The position numbers and the translations under genes were made by a program. A model generated the notes under the pieces. The model saw only the letters and a list, made by a program, of their open reading frames with translations. It did not search any database and had not been told where the DNA came from. A stretch of 15,641 nt of DNA from Pseudomonas cavernicola (GTDB lineage: Bacteria; Pseudomonadota; Gammaproteobacteria; Pseudomonadales; Pseudomonadaceae), in assembly GCF_003596405.1 (NCBI RefSeq), contig NZ_QYUR01000004.1:1-15641 (forward strand), given 5' to 3'. Positions 7,832 to 15,641 of the stretch are shown piece by piece. Positions within the stretch are counted from its first letter, which is position 1. Every line of letters begins with the position of its first letter.

Positions 7832-8014
7832 ACGACAGGTCGCCGGACATCGGCGCCTGATGCTCGCGAGCCGTGATCCGGATCTGACTACGGCGCGGGC
7901 CGATGCCGCGTCACGTGATGAACGGATATGCCGATCCGGAATCCTATGTGCACCGTATCGTCTACCGGCGTGCCGGTACCGGTCGCGCCTTGCTGCTGTG
8001 ACGCCGCTGAGCGC
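7695..8014. other. Fold (hinge) of the inverted duplication with low-quality sequence
   Basis: The axis lies at about 7832-7835, where GATGCCGGCTCGCCTG (7816-7831) meets an imperfect complement in CAGGTCGCCGGACATC (7836-7851). Both sides encode the same helicase segment, but with many missing bases. The left side, read on the minus strand, can be rebuilt as a conserved DEAD-box stretch if a handful of bases are restored. The right side has lost about 40 percent of its bases between 7836 and 7924. Between 7925 and 8014 it lacks 14 bases, all deletions, at seven places. No gene should be called across this zone. No loop or spacer sequence separates the arms. Confidence 0.8.
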
Positions 8015-8626
8015 CGCATGCTGCAGGTGATCGAGCGTGTGACTGGACAAAAAGTCGCCGAAGTGCGCCTGCCAGATGCTGCTGCTGTGCTAACGGCACG
8101 CATCAAGAAGCTGACCAGCAGCCTGGCGCCGCTGGTGGCTGATGCTGAAGCGACGCATGGCGATCTGCTGGATCGTCTGACCGCCGATATCGGTTGCAGC
8201 CCGCGTGCGCTGGCCGCGGCTTTGCTGCGCAAAGCCACCAACGGCCAAGCGCTGACCCTGGCTGAAGTCGAGCGTGAGCAGCCGCTGGTGCCGAACAGTG
8301 CACCGCGTGAACGTAGCGAGCGTAGCGGTGAGCGTTCCGAGCGTGGTGATGTGCGTGAGCGTCGCGCGCCGATGCCGCTGGCCGATGGCCGTGCGCGTTG
8401 CCGTACTGCGCTGGGTGCCCGTGATGGTATCGCCGCGAAGAATCTGCTTGGTGCCATCCTCAACGAAGGCGGCCTGGCTCGTGAGGCGATCGGTCGCATT
8501 CAGGTGCGTGACAGCTTCAGCCTGGTAGAGCTGCCGGAAGATGGCCTGGAGCGTCTGCTGACCAAGCTCAAGGACACTCGTGTGGCAGGTAAGCAGTTGA
8601 AGCTGCGTCGCTATCGCGAAGATTGA
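7838..8626 (+). CDS. deaD: DeaD/DbpA-type RNA helicase, C-terminal part, degraded at the fold (right copy)
   Basis: This is the mirror copy of 6965-7831. The coding frame is reliable only from about 8014 ([10 protein letters not shown]) to the TGA at 8624-8626. Upstream, the Y-V-H-R-I motif VI segment is still recognisable near 7946 but is scrambled by deletions. An open frame can be drawn from 7928, but its first 25 or so residues are an artefact of those deletions. Everything after 8014 matches the left copy: the Arg/Ser/Glu linker and the DbpA-like RNA-binding domain. It is not a second helicase gene. Confidence 0.8.
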
Positions 8627-8646
8627 TCTGCGCTGATTAGCCCCAT

Positions 8647-8677
8647 AAAAAAGCCCCGCACTAGGCGGGGCTTTTTT
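8647..8677. terminator. Bidirectional rho-independent terminator (right copy)
   Basis: Identical to the terminator at 6914-6944: GCCCCGC stem, 5-base loop, A6 and T6 flanks. It lies between the convergent helicase (plus) and SurE-like (minus) genes. Confidence 0.92.
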
Positions 8678-8689
8678 ATATCTGCTGAA

Positions 8690-9679
8690 TCAGGGTTTCA
8701 GACCTTCGAGCATCAGCTTGGCCTTCTCCTGCAGCGCCGGTAACGCGGTCATATTGCCGTCGATTACGGTGATCACCGCATTGCCCGACCACAGCTGATA
8801 AGCATCGGCCTGCTGCTGGGCTGCTGTCGGGGTCGGTGGCGACACCAGATTGACCCGTACAATGCCATCCGCGCCGCGCTGCGGGACGAAGTTCACGGTG
8901 CCCCAGTCGCCGATCGGTGCATAGCTGACGCCAGTCACCTCGCTGGCTTCGCGGGCCGGGTAGTTGATGTTCAGCCCGGTGGTGCCTGGCAAACCGAGTA
9001 CGTTCAGCTCGCAGAACGGCTTGGCTTTGTCCTTGCTCTGCTCGCACTGACGCTTGGCCTGGGCACCGGTTGCAGAGGCCTTGTCGATCACCTTCACCGC
9101 GAAGTTGGCCGTGTCGTCCATGGCGTTCAGGGTCTTCAGGTAGCCAGCCTGGCGGTCACGCATAAACAGCTCCATGTCGATCGCGGTAGACACCGCCACC
9201 GCCGGCACCCCCTTGAACATGGCGCGTACGGCAGCGTTCACTGTGCCGGACATCTGGGTCAGTGGGCCGACGTTGTCGCCGAAGTTGGTCCCGGAGACCA
9301 CCAGATCCGGTGGGTTGTCCTTGAGCAGCAGGCCAAGGCCGACGTTGACCGCATCCACCGGCGTGCCGATTGCCGAGGTCTTGCCGGCCGGAGGGGTGTA
9401 GCCTTCCGGCGGGCCGACGCAGAACTTGCCGGGCGCCAGCTCGGTCACCGCCACGGCCTGGCCGGGGTTGACCACGCTGGCGGCACCGATACCACTGCTG
9501 TCGTTCAGCGGGCCGACCAGGGTGACCTGGTGACCGGCGCCAACCAGTGCCTGGTAGACGAAGCCGATGCCCGGCGCACGGCAGCCGTCATCGTTGGTTA
9601 GCAGGATGTTCAAAGCATTGGCCTGCAGTGACAGGCTCACACCGGCCACGCCCAGGGCGGCGGTTAACAACTTATTCAT
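8690..9679 (-). CDS. Secreted SurE-like 5'/3'-nucleotidase, right copy
   Basis: This mirror copy of 5912-6901 is the same over all 990 bases as far as I compared, so the open frame and 329-residue product are trustworthy. The minus-strand ATG is at 9679-9677 and the stop at 8692-8690. The signal peptide, the D-D-G metal site at residues 30-32, and the G-T-P-V-D and S-G-T-N motifs are as in the left copy. The extra 75 or so residues over a typical SurE lie in the signal peptide and in insertions such as the E-G-Y-T-P-P-A-G-K loop and the Cys-containing segment Q-C-E-Q-S-K-D-K-A-K-P-F-C. Two Cys in that segment could form a disulfide in the periplasm (inference). Confidence 0.88.
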   Translation of the reverse strand: MNKLLTAALGVAGVSLSLQANALNILLTNDDGCRAPGIGFVYQALVGAGHQVTLVGPLNDSSGIGAASVVNPGQAVAVTELAPGKFCVGPPEGYTPPAGKTSAIGTPVDAVNVGLGLLLKDNPPDLVVSGTNFGDNVGPLTQMSGTVNAAVRAMFKGVPAVAVSTAIDMELFMRDRQAGYLKTLNAMDDTANFAVKVIDKASATGAQAKRQCEQSKDKAKPFCELNVLGLPGTTGLNINYPAREASEVTGVSYAPIGDWGTVNFVPQRGADGIVRVNLVSPPTPTAAQQQADAYQLWSGNAVITVIDGNMTALPALQEKAKLMLEGLKP

Positions 9680-9783
9680 TATTATCGTCTCCATGCGATC
9701 AAAGTAAGGCCATCACCGGCGGGGCGCAGCGGCACCGCCAGTCTGGCAAGGCTTGGTTACAGAGGTTCGACAGATATGCTGCT

Positions 9784-9855
9784 GGCGTGCGGATTGTGCT
9801 GTGCCGCACGCCGGCTGCAATTGGGCTCCCTGAGCGAACGGGCCGATCAGGGAGC
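9784..9855. other. Two adjacent hairpins upstream of the SurE-like gene (right copy)
   Basis: Mirror of 5736-5807: stems at 9784-9792/9804-9812 and 9825-9833/9847-9855. Together with the repeat at 9863-10004 they fill most of the 324-base gap 9680-10003, which shows no gene. Confidence 0.5.
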
Positions 9856-9862
9856 TAGGCTC

Positions 9863-10004
9863 AGAACCTATTCAATATCTGCTGCGCTTGGCCATGCTGC
9901 GTTGAAAACAGGCTCGGACTGCTCATTTACCACTCGTAAACTCCGCGTCCTCGCCTGTTTTCGCCTTGCCTGACCTGCGCTCGCGACGATCTTGAGCAGG
10001 TTCT
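9863..10004. repeat. MITE-like nested palindromic repeat (right copy)
   Basis: Mirror of 5587-5728, with the same 7-base inverted ends and nested inner pairs. It abuts the DUF1329 stop codon at 10004. Its presence here is explained by the duplication of the whole locus, so it is not evidence of transposition. Confidence 0.55.
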
Positions 10005-11385
10005 TAGCGCGTACCCAACTTGCGCAGGTTGCCTGGGGTGAAATCGCTTTCCGTGAAGTTGCTGGCATTCAACTTCGCCGGTTGCTGGTCAACCAGCAGC
10101 CGGTCGACCAGATAGGAGCCGGCGATCAGGTCATGGTACATACCCAACCGGGCGTGATAACGCTGGGTGTCGTAGGTGTAGATCGAGGCTTGCATGTTGG
10201 TGCGCCAAAACTGGCCACGGTTGTCGTAGTTGTCAGCCAGCGTAGCCGCCCAGGAGTCCTCGTCGAGGTAGAGCACGCGCTTGGCGTAGATGTGGCGGCT
10301 GCCTTCCTTCAGCTTGGCTTCCAGCACCCAGACGCGGTGTTTCTCATACCGCATATAGTCAGGGTTGACGTGGCCCTTGGTGGCCAGCAACTGCTCGGCC
10401 TTCACGCTGGGATCGTCGAGCTTGTAGTTGTGGTAGGGGATGTAGAGCTCTTTCTTGCCCAGGATCGTCCACTCGTAGCGGTCTGGTGCGCCGTTGAACA
10501 GACGGTCCTCGTCATAGACGCGAAAGCCGCCAGCACCGGTGGGCGAGTCATAGCCCACAGTGGGTGCGCGACGTACCCGGCGTTGGCCTGGTGCGTACAT
10601 CCACGCCTGCCGGGGTGAGGCTACGGGGTTGATGAATTCGTGGCCAACGACCATCTCACCTTTCTTGCGCACGGGCTCCATAGTGGTCAGCAGGAAGTGC
10701 GACATAACGCCATTGACTGACTCCAACGTAAGGTTCGTGTCGGACCAAGTCGAGAGGATCTTGTAGTTGACCTTCTCGAAGACCTTGTTGCCATCGGCAT
10801 AGTTCACGACCTGAAGGTAGTCGGCCTCTTCTTTCGCGGCGCGCCCCTGCAGGACGTGGTTGAACATCAGCTCGCTGCCGTTCTTCGGGATCGGAAGGGC
10901 GAGGCGCCGAAGGCGTTCTTGGTGCCGTAGCCGCCGTCGATCAGCTCGGCGTTGAGGGCATTCTGTTTGATGTTGTCATCGGTCTTCTGGTCGTAGCGGA
11001 AGTCGCGGTGACTCGGGTAAACCGGGATCTTGAACGTGGTGGGATAGCGTTTGAGCAGCGCCTTCTGGCCATCGCTGAGATTGTCGGCGTACTGCGCCAC
11101 GTTCTCTGCGGTGATGGTGAACAAGGGTTTTTCATCGGCGTAAGGGTCTGGATAGGGCGTGCCGGGGCCCGCGAATTTCACCTGGGGCGGGGCGCCGCGC
11201 CATTTGCCGGACCAGGCGGGGATGCTGCCGTCGGCGTTGCCGGCTTTCTCGGCGCCCATGGGGGTCAGATCTTGACCCAGGCGAGCGGCCTCTTCGTTGC
11301 TGACCTTGGCTTGAACGGCAAGGCTGCCGCTGAGCAGGGTAACGGCCAGGGCCGTGCGGAACAGGGTTTGGGTGCTTCTGGTCAT
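10004..11385 (-). CDS. DUF1329 family exported protein, one frameshift (right copy)
   Basis: The minus-strand ATG is at 11385-11383 and the stop at 10006-10004. One C is missing at 10893-10894, which splits the frame into about 172 and 287 residues; restoring it from the left arm gives 460 residues, the usual size for DUF1329. The protein has a signal peptide (residues 1-26, ending A-V-Q-A) and no lipobox Cys that I can see, so it is probably periplasmic or held at the outer membrane. Family features seen are the N-terminal L-G-Q-D-L-T-P-M-G-A-E-K-A-G and I-P-A-W-S-G-K-W. DUF1329 proteins are commonly encoded next to DUF1302 proteins, often near transporters for hydrophobic compounds; the biochemical role is not established. 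The gene starts 23 bases after the DUF1302 stop, supporting co-transcription. Confidence 0.85.
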
Positions 11386-11408
11386 GCTGGGTTCCTCCGT
11401 CAGAGGCT

Positions 11409-13045
11409 TCAGAAACGGTATTTGAAGTTGAGGGCGACGTTGTCGCGGTCTGCCAAGGGGGCATTCTTCGAGTTGCCCAGAAAAGCGTTGTAGCTAGCCT
11501 CCACGGTGAAGTTGTTGAGGTAACGCCAGGAGCTGGCGACACTCATGCGATCGTCGCCCTCGCCCGAGTTGATCGAGCCCAGTAGCGAGCTATCGCGTTG
11601 CGCTGCGGTGCTGTAGGTGATGGGAACCGACATGTCCCAGCCGCTGAACACGTTGTTGTAGTCGAACGAGGCCTGGACGGTGTAGCCCCAGGCGTCTCGG
11701 TCCTTGAAGAGCTTGTCGGTTTCCGGAGTGTTGAGGGGGCCTATGCCAGGAATGAAGACGGTGAAAGACTCCGCCTTGTCGTTGTCCATGACGTTGTTGT
11801 AAACCACTTCACCGACCAGGGTGGTGTTGTCCGCCCAGGAGGTTGGGCCAACCACATGGATCATGGACATCTGCGCTTGCAGGGTTTCGGCACTTACCGC
11901 GTGCGGCGGGAGCGGGATGTCGATGGGGAAGCCGAAGCCGTTGAACGTGGTGGCGGTATCGACCAGCACCGGCTGGCCATCGCGGTAGCTGACCTCACCC
12001 GAGAAACTGGTGTCGCCGAGTACGGTGGCGAAACTGGCGCCGTATTGGTCGATGTCGTCGAAGTAGCGCACCCGGTAGCTGCCAAAGTCGCTGAGGAAAT
12101 CCAGCGTCGGAGCCTTGTCGTGGAAACGCGAATAGTAAACACCGAACTCGGTATTGTTCAGCGATTCGGCGGTATAGGTCATGGCCACGCCGTATTGACC
12201 GCTGTCGGACGGTTCGTCGTCGTCCAGCCGCTTGAGGAAACCGCTGGCGTCGTTGAAGCCGCCTTCGTCGATCAGGTCGGTGGTGGAGAAGTAGCTGCCG
12301 ACCCCGAACAGTTCGGTTTTTCCCACTCGTACTGGTAGTAGGCCTGCAGGTTGAGGTTGTCGGTCAGGCTGTACTGGGCGAACAGCTGGCCGACCGGCAG
12401 CAGGATCTCCTTGACCTCGACGCCGGGGGTGGTCGCCTTGGTGGCGTCCACCGGGCTCTGCGCGGACGAGATGCCTTGGTAGAACAGACTCTCACCCCAG
12501 CTCACCACCTGATCGCCGAGGCGCAGGTTGAGGTCGCGGCCGGCTACATCCCAGGTGCCATAGAAGTAGGAGTCGAGCAGGCGCAGGTCCTCGCGGTGCT
12601 GGTCGATGGTGTCCTGGGGAAAGCGGTCGGGTCTTGCGCACTGACCACCGGCGAAACAGTTGGAGGTGCCGGTGTCATTGTCGTTGCCCTGGTCGTAGAC
12701 GTTGTCGTAGAAGCCGGCGGCGCGAACGAACAGGCCGTAGTCTTCGCGCCATTTGACGTTGGCTTCGGTGAGGAAGCCGACGCGGTTGTTGATCAGGCTG
12801 CCTTTGTCGAAGGCGTTGTCACCGTCGTTGCCATTGGCGTCAGCGGTCAGTCGGTGGTCGCGGTCGTCGGTACGCCAGGCCAGGCCATAGCTCAGGGTGG
12901 TGTCCAGATCTATGGCCACCTCATCGCTGGGCTGGAAGGACAGCGCCTGGGCTTGCAGGCTCAAACCGCCAGCCAGGCTTACCAGCGCAAAGCGAATGGC
13001 GCTGTTCAGCGGTGTACGGAGTTGGCTTTTTGTTGTTCTTATCAT
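11409..13045 (-). CDS. DUF1302 family outer-membrane beta-barrel-like protein, one frameshift (right copy)
   Basis: The minus-strand ATG is at 13045-13043 and the stop at 11411-11409. One base is missing in the T-run at 12317-12321 (A5 on the coding strand against A6 in the left arm), which splits the frame; repaired, the product is 545 residues. Residues 1-34 form a signal peptide ending A-Q-A. The mature part is rich in alternating polar and aromatic strands and ends N-F-K-Y-R-F, a terminal Phe typical of outer-membrane barrels. A Cys pair (S-N-C-F-A-G-G-Q-C) may form a disulfide. DUF1302 proteins are thought to act at the outer membrane, possibly in passage of hydrophobic substrates; the exact role is unknown. 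It is the first gene of a likely DUF1302-DUF1329 operon, divergent from the flavoprotein. Confidence 0.85.
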
Positions 13046-13562
13046 TTTGTTCCTCTCGGTGAGGCAAGGCATCGAGGCCCTACGCTCAAGGTTCAGTTAA
13101 GTGAGGCGCGACTGACTATGTGGTCACGGGGGGAATCGCAACATCGTCCATAAAGACTAGTGAGCGCGGACGATCCCCTAAGATCAGTTTGGTTCAAATT
13201 CCAGGCTTCGACTGCCGGAGCGCCGCTGCTGATCGTCCGCTCCGGCATGGCGCTGCCCGCCGGGCAGACTGTCTGCGCCGCCCAAAGCCGCCGAAGAAAG
13301 CGACAGCCTTGTAGGGCGGGTAAAACCCGCGCGGTAAAGAACTGATGGTTGGCTAATAGTGTGGGCTTGTTTTTATTTGGCGGGTTTCACCCGCCCTACG
13401 AAGACAGCCCATACCAGAGCGCCCGCATTCACATCGCCCATACCCTTTGCCCGTAGTCCCATCGGACGATGTTGCTCGCCGGGGCGGGGATAAGAATCCG
13501 TCTAACTGCCGCCGGCCCGTCCGGCGCGCGCCTCTTCGTATAACAAGAAAGGAGCGAGCCGC
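13046..13562. promoter_or_regulatory. Divergent intergenic control region (right copy)
   Basis: Mirror of 2033-2548. It differs from it by three one-base run lengths: C6 against G/C5 near 13128, C4 against G3 near 13176, and G3 against G4 near 13445. The GGACGAT-type motifs are at 13143-13149, 13168-13174, 13232-13238 and 13464-13470. The 12-base inverted match is at 13138-13149 and 13464-13475. The hairpin is at 13214-13246. The flavoprotein ribosome site AAGGAG is at 13549-13554. I see no gene here and cannot place promoter boxes with confidence. Confidence 0.55.
13309..13400. repeat. Second REP-like inverted pair, GTAGGGCGGGT type (right copy)
   Basis: Mirror of 2196-2287: TTGTAGGGCGGGTAAAACCC... 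at 13309-13332 and its inverted partner at 13379-13400, with 46 bases between. Confidence 0.7.
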
Positions 13563-15304
13563 ATGAGTGACGGCAAATCAACTGGGATGACTGCTGCGAT
13601 GTGCTGGTGGTCGGCTCGGGAGCGGGGGCCATGACCGCCGCGCTGCGCGCCCATGACCTGGGGCTGAATGTGCTGCTGCTCGAGAAGAGCGCGGAGTATG
13701 GCGGCACTTCGGCGGTGTCCGGCGGCGGCATCTGGATTCCGAATAACCATCGGATCGCCGCGCTCGGCGGTACGGACTCGGTGGAGGAGGCGATTCGCTA
13801 TATCAAAGCGGTGACCCACGGGGAAATCGACGATGGGCGCATCGAGGCCTATGTCGAGCACGGCCGCGAGATGGTCGAGTACCTCGAGCGGCACAGCCGG
13901 GTGCGCTTCGAGGCGCAGCCCCACTATGCCGACTATTACCCGGAGGTGGAGGGCGGCAAGCCGGGTTACCGCTCCATGGACCCGCAGCCGTTCGATGCCG
14001 CCGAACTGGGTGAGGAATTTTTGCGCATGCGCCCGCCGTCGCCCGGCACCCTGATGATGGGGCGCATGGCCATGACCATGAAGGAGGCGCAGGTGCTGCT
14101 CTGCCGTGGGCCGGGTTGGCTCGGCCTGACCCTGCGGGTGATCTGGCGCTACTGGCGGGATAGGGAGGGTCGGCGGCTGTCGCGCCGCGACCGTTTCCTG
14201 ACCCTGGGCAATGCGCTGATCGGCGCCTTGCGCGCCTCCCTGTTGGACCGCGCGCTACCCCTGTGGCTGAACTGCGCGCTAGAAGAGTTGATAGTCGAGG
14301 ACGGCCGGGTGAGTGGCGTGCTGGCCAGCCGTGAGGGGCGTCCGCTACGGATCAAGGCGCGCCATGGGGTGATCCTCGCCGCCGGTGGTTTCGAACGTAA
14401 CCAGGCGATGCGCGAGCAGTATCTGCCACAACCTTCGCTGACCACCTGGAGCGCCACGCCGCCGAACAATACCGGCGACGCCATCCGCGCCGGCCAGGCC
14501 ATAGGCGCGAACACAGCCCTGATGGGGCACAGTTGGTGGGCGCCCACCACCCATGTTGCGGGTGAGGAAAAACAGCGCGCGCTGTTCGTCGAACGTACCT
14601 TGCCCGGCTGCGTGCTGGTCAACTCCGCCGGCCAGCGCTTCGTCAACGAGGCAGCGCCCTACACCGACATCGTCTACGCCATGTATGCCAACAACCGCGA
14701 AGGCGCGGTGAGCGTGCCCTGCTGGATGGTCTTCGACGCCGAGTTCCGGCGCAAATACCCCTGCGGCGCGCTGCTGCCCGGTTACGCCCAGCCAGACTGG
14801 CAATTGCCAAAGCACCTGCGTGGCTATTTCCACAAGGCCGCGAGCCTGGAGGCCCTGGCCGGGCAGATCGGCGTCGATCCCGCTGGATTGGCGCGCAGCG
14901 TGGAGCGCTTCAACGCCATGGCCGTGCAGGGGCGCGACGAGGATTTCCATAAGGGCGAGTCGCTGTTCGACCGCTACTACGGTGATCCCAATGTGCAGCC
15001 CAATCCCTGCCTGGCACCGCTGCACAAGGGGCCGTTCTATGCCGTGCGCATCGACGCCGGCGATATCGGTACCAAGGGCGGCCTGCTCACCGACGTGCAT
15101 GCCCGCGTACTGCATGTGGATGGTCAGCCGATCGCCGGCCTGTATGCGATCGGCAACAGCGCGGCCTCGATGATGGGCCGTACCTACCCGGGTGCCGGCT
15201 CCACCATAGGCCCGGCCATGACCTTCGGTTACCTGGCGGCGAACCATATCAAGAACCAGAGCCTGATGATCCAGCGCTTGAGCAGTCCGTCGCTATTAAC
15301 CTAA
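13563..15304 (+). CDS. 3-ketosteroid delta1-dehydrogenase-like FAD flavoprotein (right copy)
   Basis: This is the better copy of a flavoprotein of about 580 residues in the FAD_binding_2 group (fumarate reductase / KstD-like). KstD enzymes introduce the 1,2 double bond into 3-ketosteroid ring A using FAD. The N-terminus carries the FAD-binding fold (V-V-G-S-G-A-G-A-M-T-A-A, about residues 16-27) and a E-K-S-A-E-Y-G-G-T-S stretch. The C-terminus has G-R-T-Y-P-G-A-G-S-T-I-G-P-A-M-T-F-G-Y, in which Tyr542 and Gly546 match the spacing of the catalytic Tyr and Gly of Rhodococcus KSTD1 (Y487/G491); Tyr367 in F-V-N-E-A-A-P-Y is a candidate for a second Tyr. The ATG 13563 has a good ribosome site. 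One A is missing at 13575-13577, so the open frame seems to begin at GTG 13601; the left arm shows the true N-terminus. There is no signal peptide, so it is cytoplasmic. The substrate is unproven. Confidence 0.85.
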
Positions 15305-15325
15305 CTAGTGCGTAGGTGCCACCCA

Positions 15326-15417
15326 TCGCGGATAAATCCGCTCCCACAGGGAGCCGTGTCCGGCCTGTGAAATGGCCGCGACTGCGGGGCTTTTTGTAGG
15401 AGCGGATTTATCCGCGA
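15326..15417. repeat. REP-like inverted pair (right copy)
   Basis: TCGCGGATAAATCCGCTCCC at 15326-15345 and its inverted partner, TGTAGGAGCGGATTTATCCG onward, at 15395-15417. It lies in the 163-base gap between the flavoprotein and the short-chain dehydrogenase. Run lengths in the spacer (C/G4 and T/A5) are one longer than in the left copy. Confidence 0.75.
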
Positions 15418-15467
15418 AGCTGAGCCTGAAAACGGCGCCGATCGTGCACAAAATCCAGGAGCTGCAT

Positions 15468-15641
15468 ATGAATACAGAACTAACCCAGGTCGCCGTCGTC
15501 ACTGGCGCCAGTCGTGGCGTCGGCAAGGGCATTGCTCTGGCTCTCGGCGCTGCCGGTATGACCGTCTTCGTCAGCGGCCGCGCCCCCGAACAGGCTGGTT
15601 CCAGGCTGCATGGCCAGGCACTCACCGGCTCGCTCGAGGAG
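15468..15641 (+). CDS. Short-chain dehydrogenase/reductase, N-terminal fragment (right copy)
   Basis: ATG 15468 follows AGGAG (15457-15461) at a 6-base spacing. The 58 residues seen before the window ends are an SDR N-terminus: beta strand V-A-V-V-T-G, glycine motif T-G-A-S-R-G-V-G (residues 12-19), helix, then M-T-V-F-V-S-G-R, the second strand, whose following Arg often points to NADP(H) (weak evidence). Bases 15599-15641 extend beyond the end of the left arm. The gene is in the same direction as the flavoprotein 163 bases upstream, so the two may act on the same compound, for example hydroxyl/ketone interconversion before or after ring dehydrogenation (inference). The rest of the enzyme is outside the window. 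Confidence 0.85.
   Translation, partial: MNTELTQVAVVTGASRGVGKGIALALGAAGMTVFVSGRAPEQAGSRLHGQALTGSLEE

Larger units (their letters stand above)
7836..15598. repeat. Right arm of the window-spanning inverted duplication
   Basis: This is the mirror copy of 1-7831. It is the more accurate arm away from the fold; its three apparent coding errors are single-base losses at about 13575-13577, 12317-12321 and 10893-10894. Next to the fold it is badly depleted: about 86 bases stand for about 148 in the left arm, and the next stretch, to about 8014, lacks another 14. Bases 15599-15641 have no partner in this window. Confidence 0.95.

Noticed and set aside
7816..7851. Origin, telomere-resolution or cruciform site at the axis
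   Set aside because: The axis lies inside a conserved helicase coding segment with ragged deletions, not a clean palindrome with recognisable resolvase or replication features.
7709..8499. Open frames crossing the fold, seemingly giving a new fusion protein
   Set aside because: They join helicase sequence to its own complement through a zone full of deletions; the product would be an artefact.
1..15641. Insertion sequence, integron or composite transposon with long inverted repeats
   Set aside because: No transposase, integrase or target-site duplication is seen. The inverted arms are the whole locus, with no central region between them.

Overview
The window is one locus read twice. Bases 1 to about 7831 and about 7836 to 15598 are reverse complements of each other, apart from about two dozen one-base length differences and a damaged zone around the fold at about 7832-7835. 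The right arm runs 43 bases beyond the left. Only about 7.8 kb of unique DNA is present. The most economical explanation is a fold-back (template followed by its own complement) long-read or assembly artefact, not a biological palindrome. The reasons: outside the fold zone every difference I found is a single-base gain or loss, nearly always in a short run of one base; each arm breaks genes that the other arm keeps open; and base loss in the right arm is heaviest next to the fold and fades with distance.

The DNA looks like Pseudomonas or a close relative. It is GC-rich with GC-ending codons, has proteins of Pseudomonas type, and carries the paired palindromic REP-like repeats common in that genus (cores GGAGCGGATTTATCCGCG and GTAGGGCGGGTAAAACCCGC). 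This is an inference from pattern recognition.

Unique gene order, read along the left arm: start of a short-chain dehydrogenase (minus, cut by the window edge); a 3-ketosteroid delta1-dehydrogenase-like FAD flavoprotein (minus, about 580 aa when reconstructed); a 516-base divergent control region with REP-like repeats and four copies of a GGACGAT motif; a DUF1302 outer-membrane protein (plus, 545 aa); a DUF1329 exported protein (plus, 460 aa); a MITE-like palindromic repeat and two hairpins; a secreted SurE-like phosphatase (plus, 329 aa); a bidirectional terminator; and the C-terminal part of a DeaD/DbpA-type RNA helicase (minus, cut by the fold). The right arm repeats all of this in reverse.

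The flavoprotein, the short-chain dehydrogenase and the exported DUF1302/DUF1329 pair are compatible with uptake and oxidation of a hydrophobic, perhaps steroid- or terpenoid-like, compound. No substrate is shown by the sequence. The helicase is a housekeeping neighbour. The frameshifts should not be read as pseudogenes: combining the two arms gives one intact version of every complete gene.
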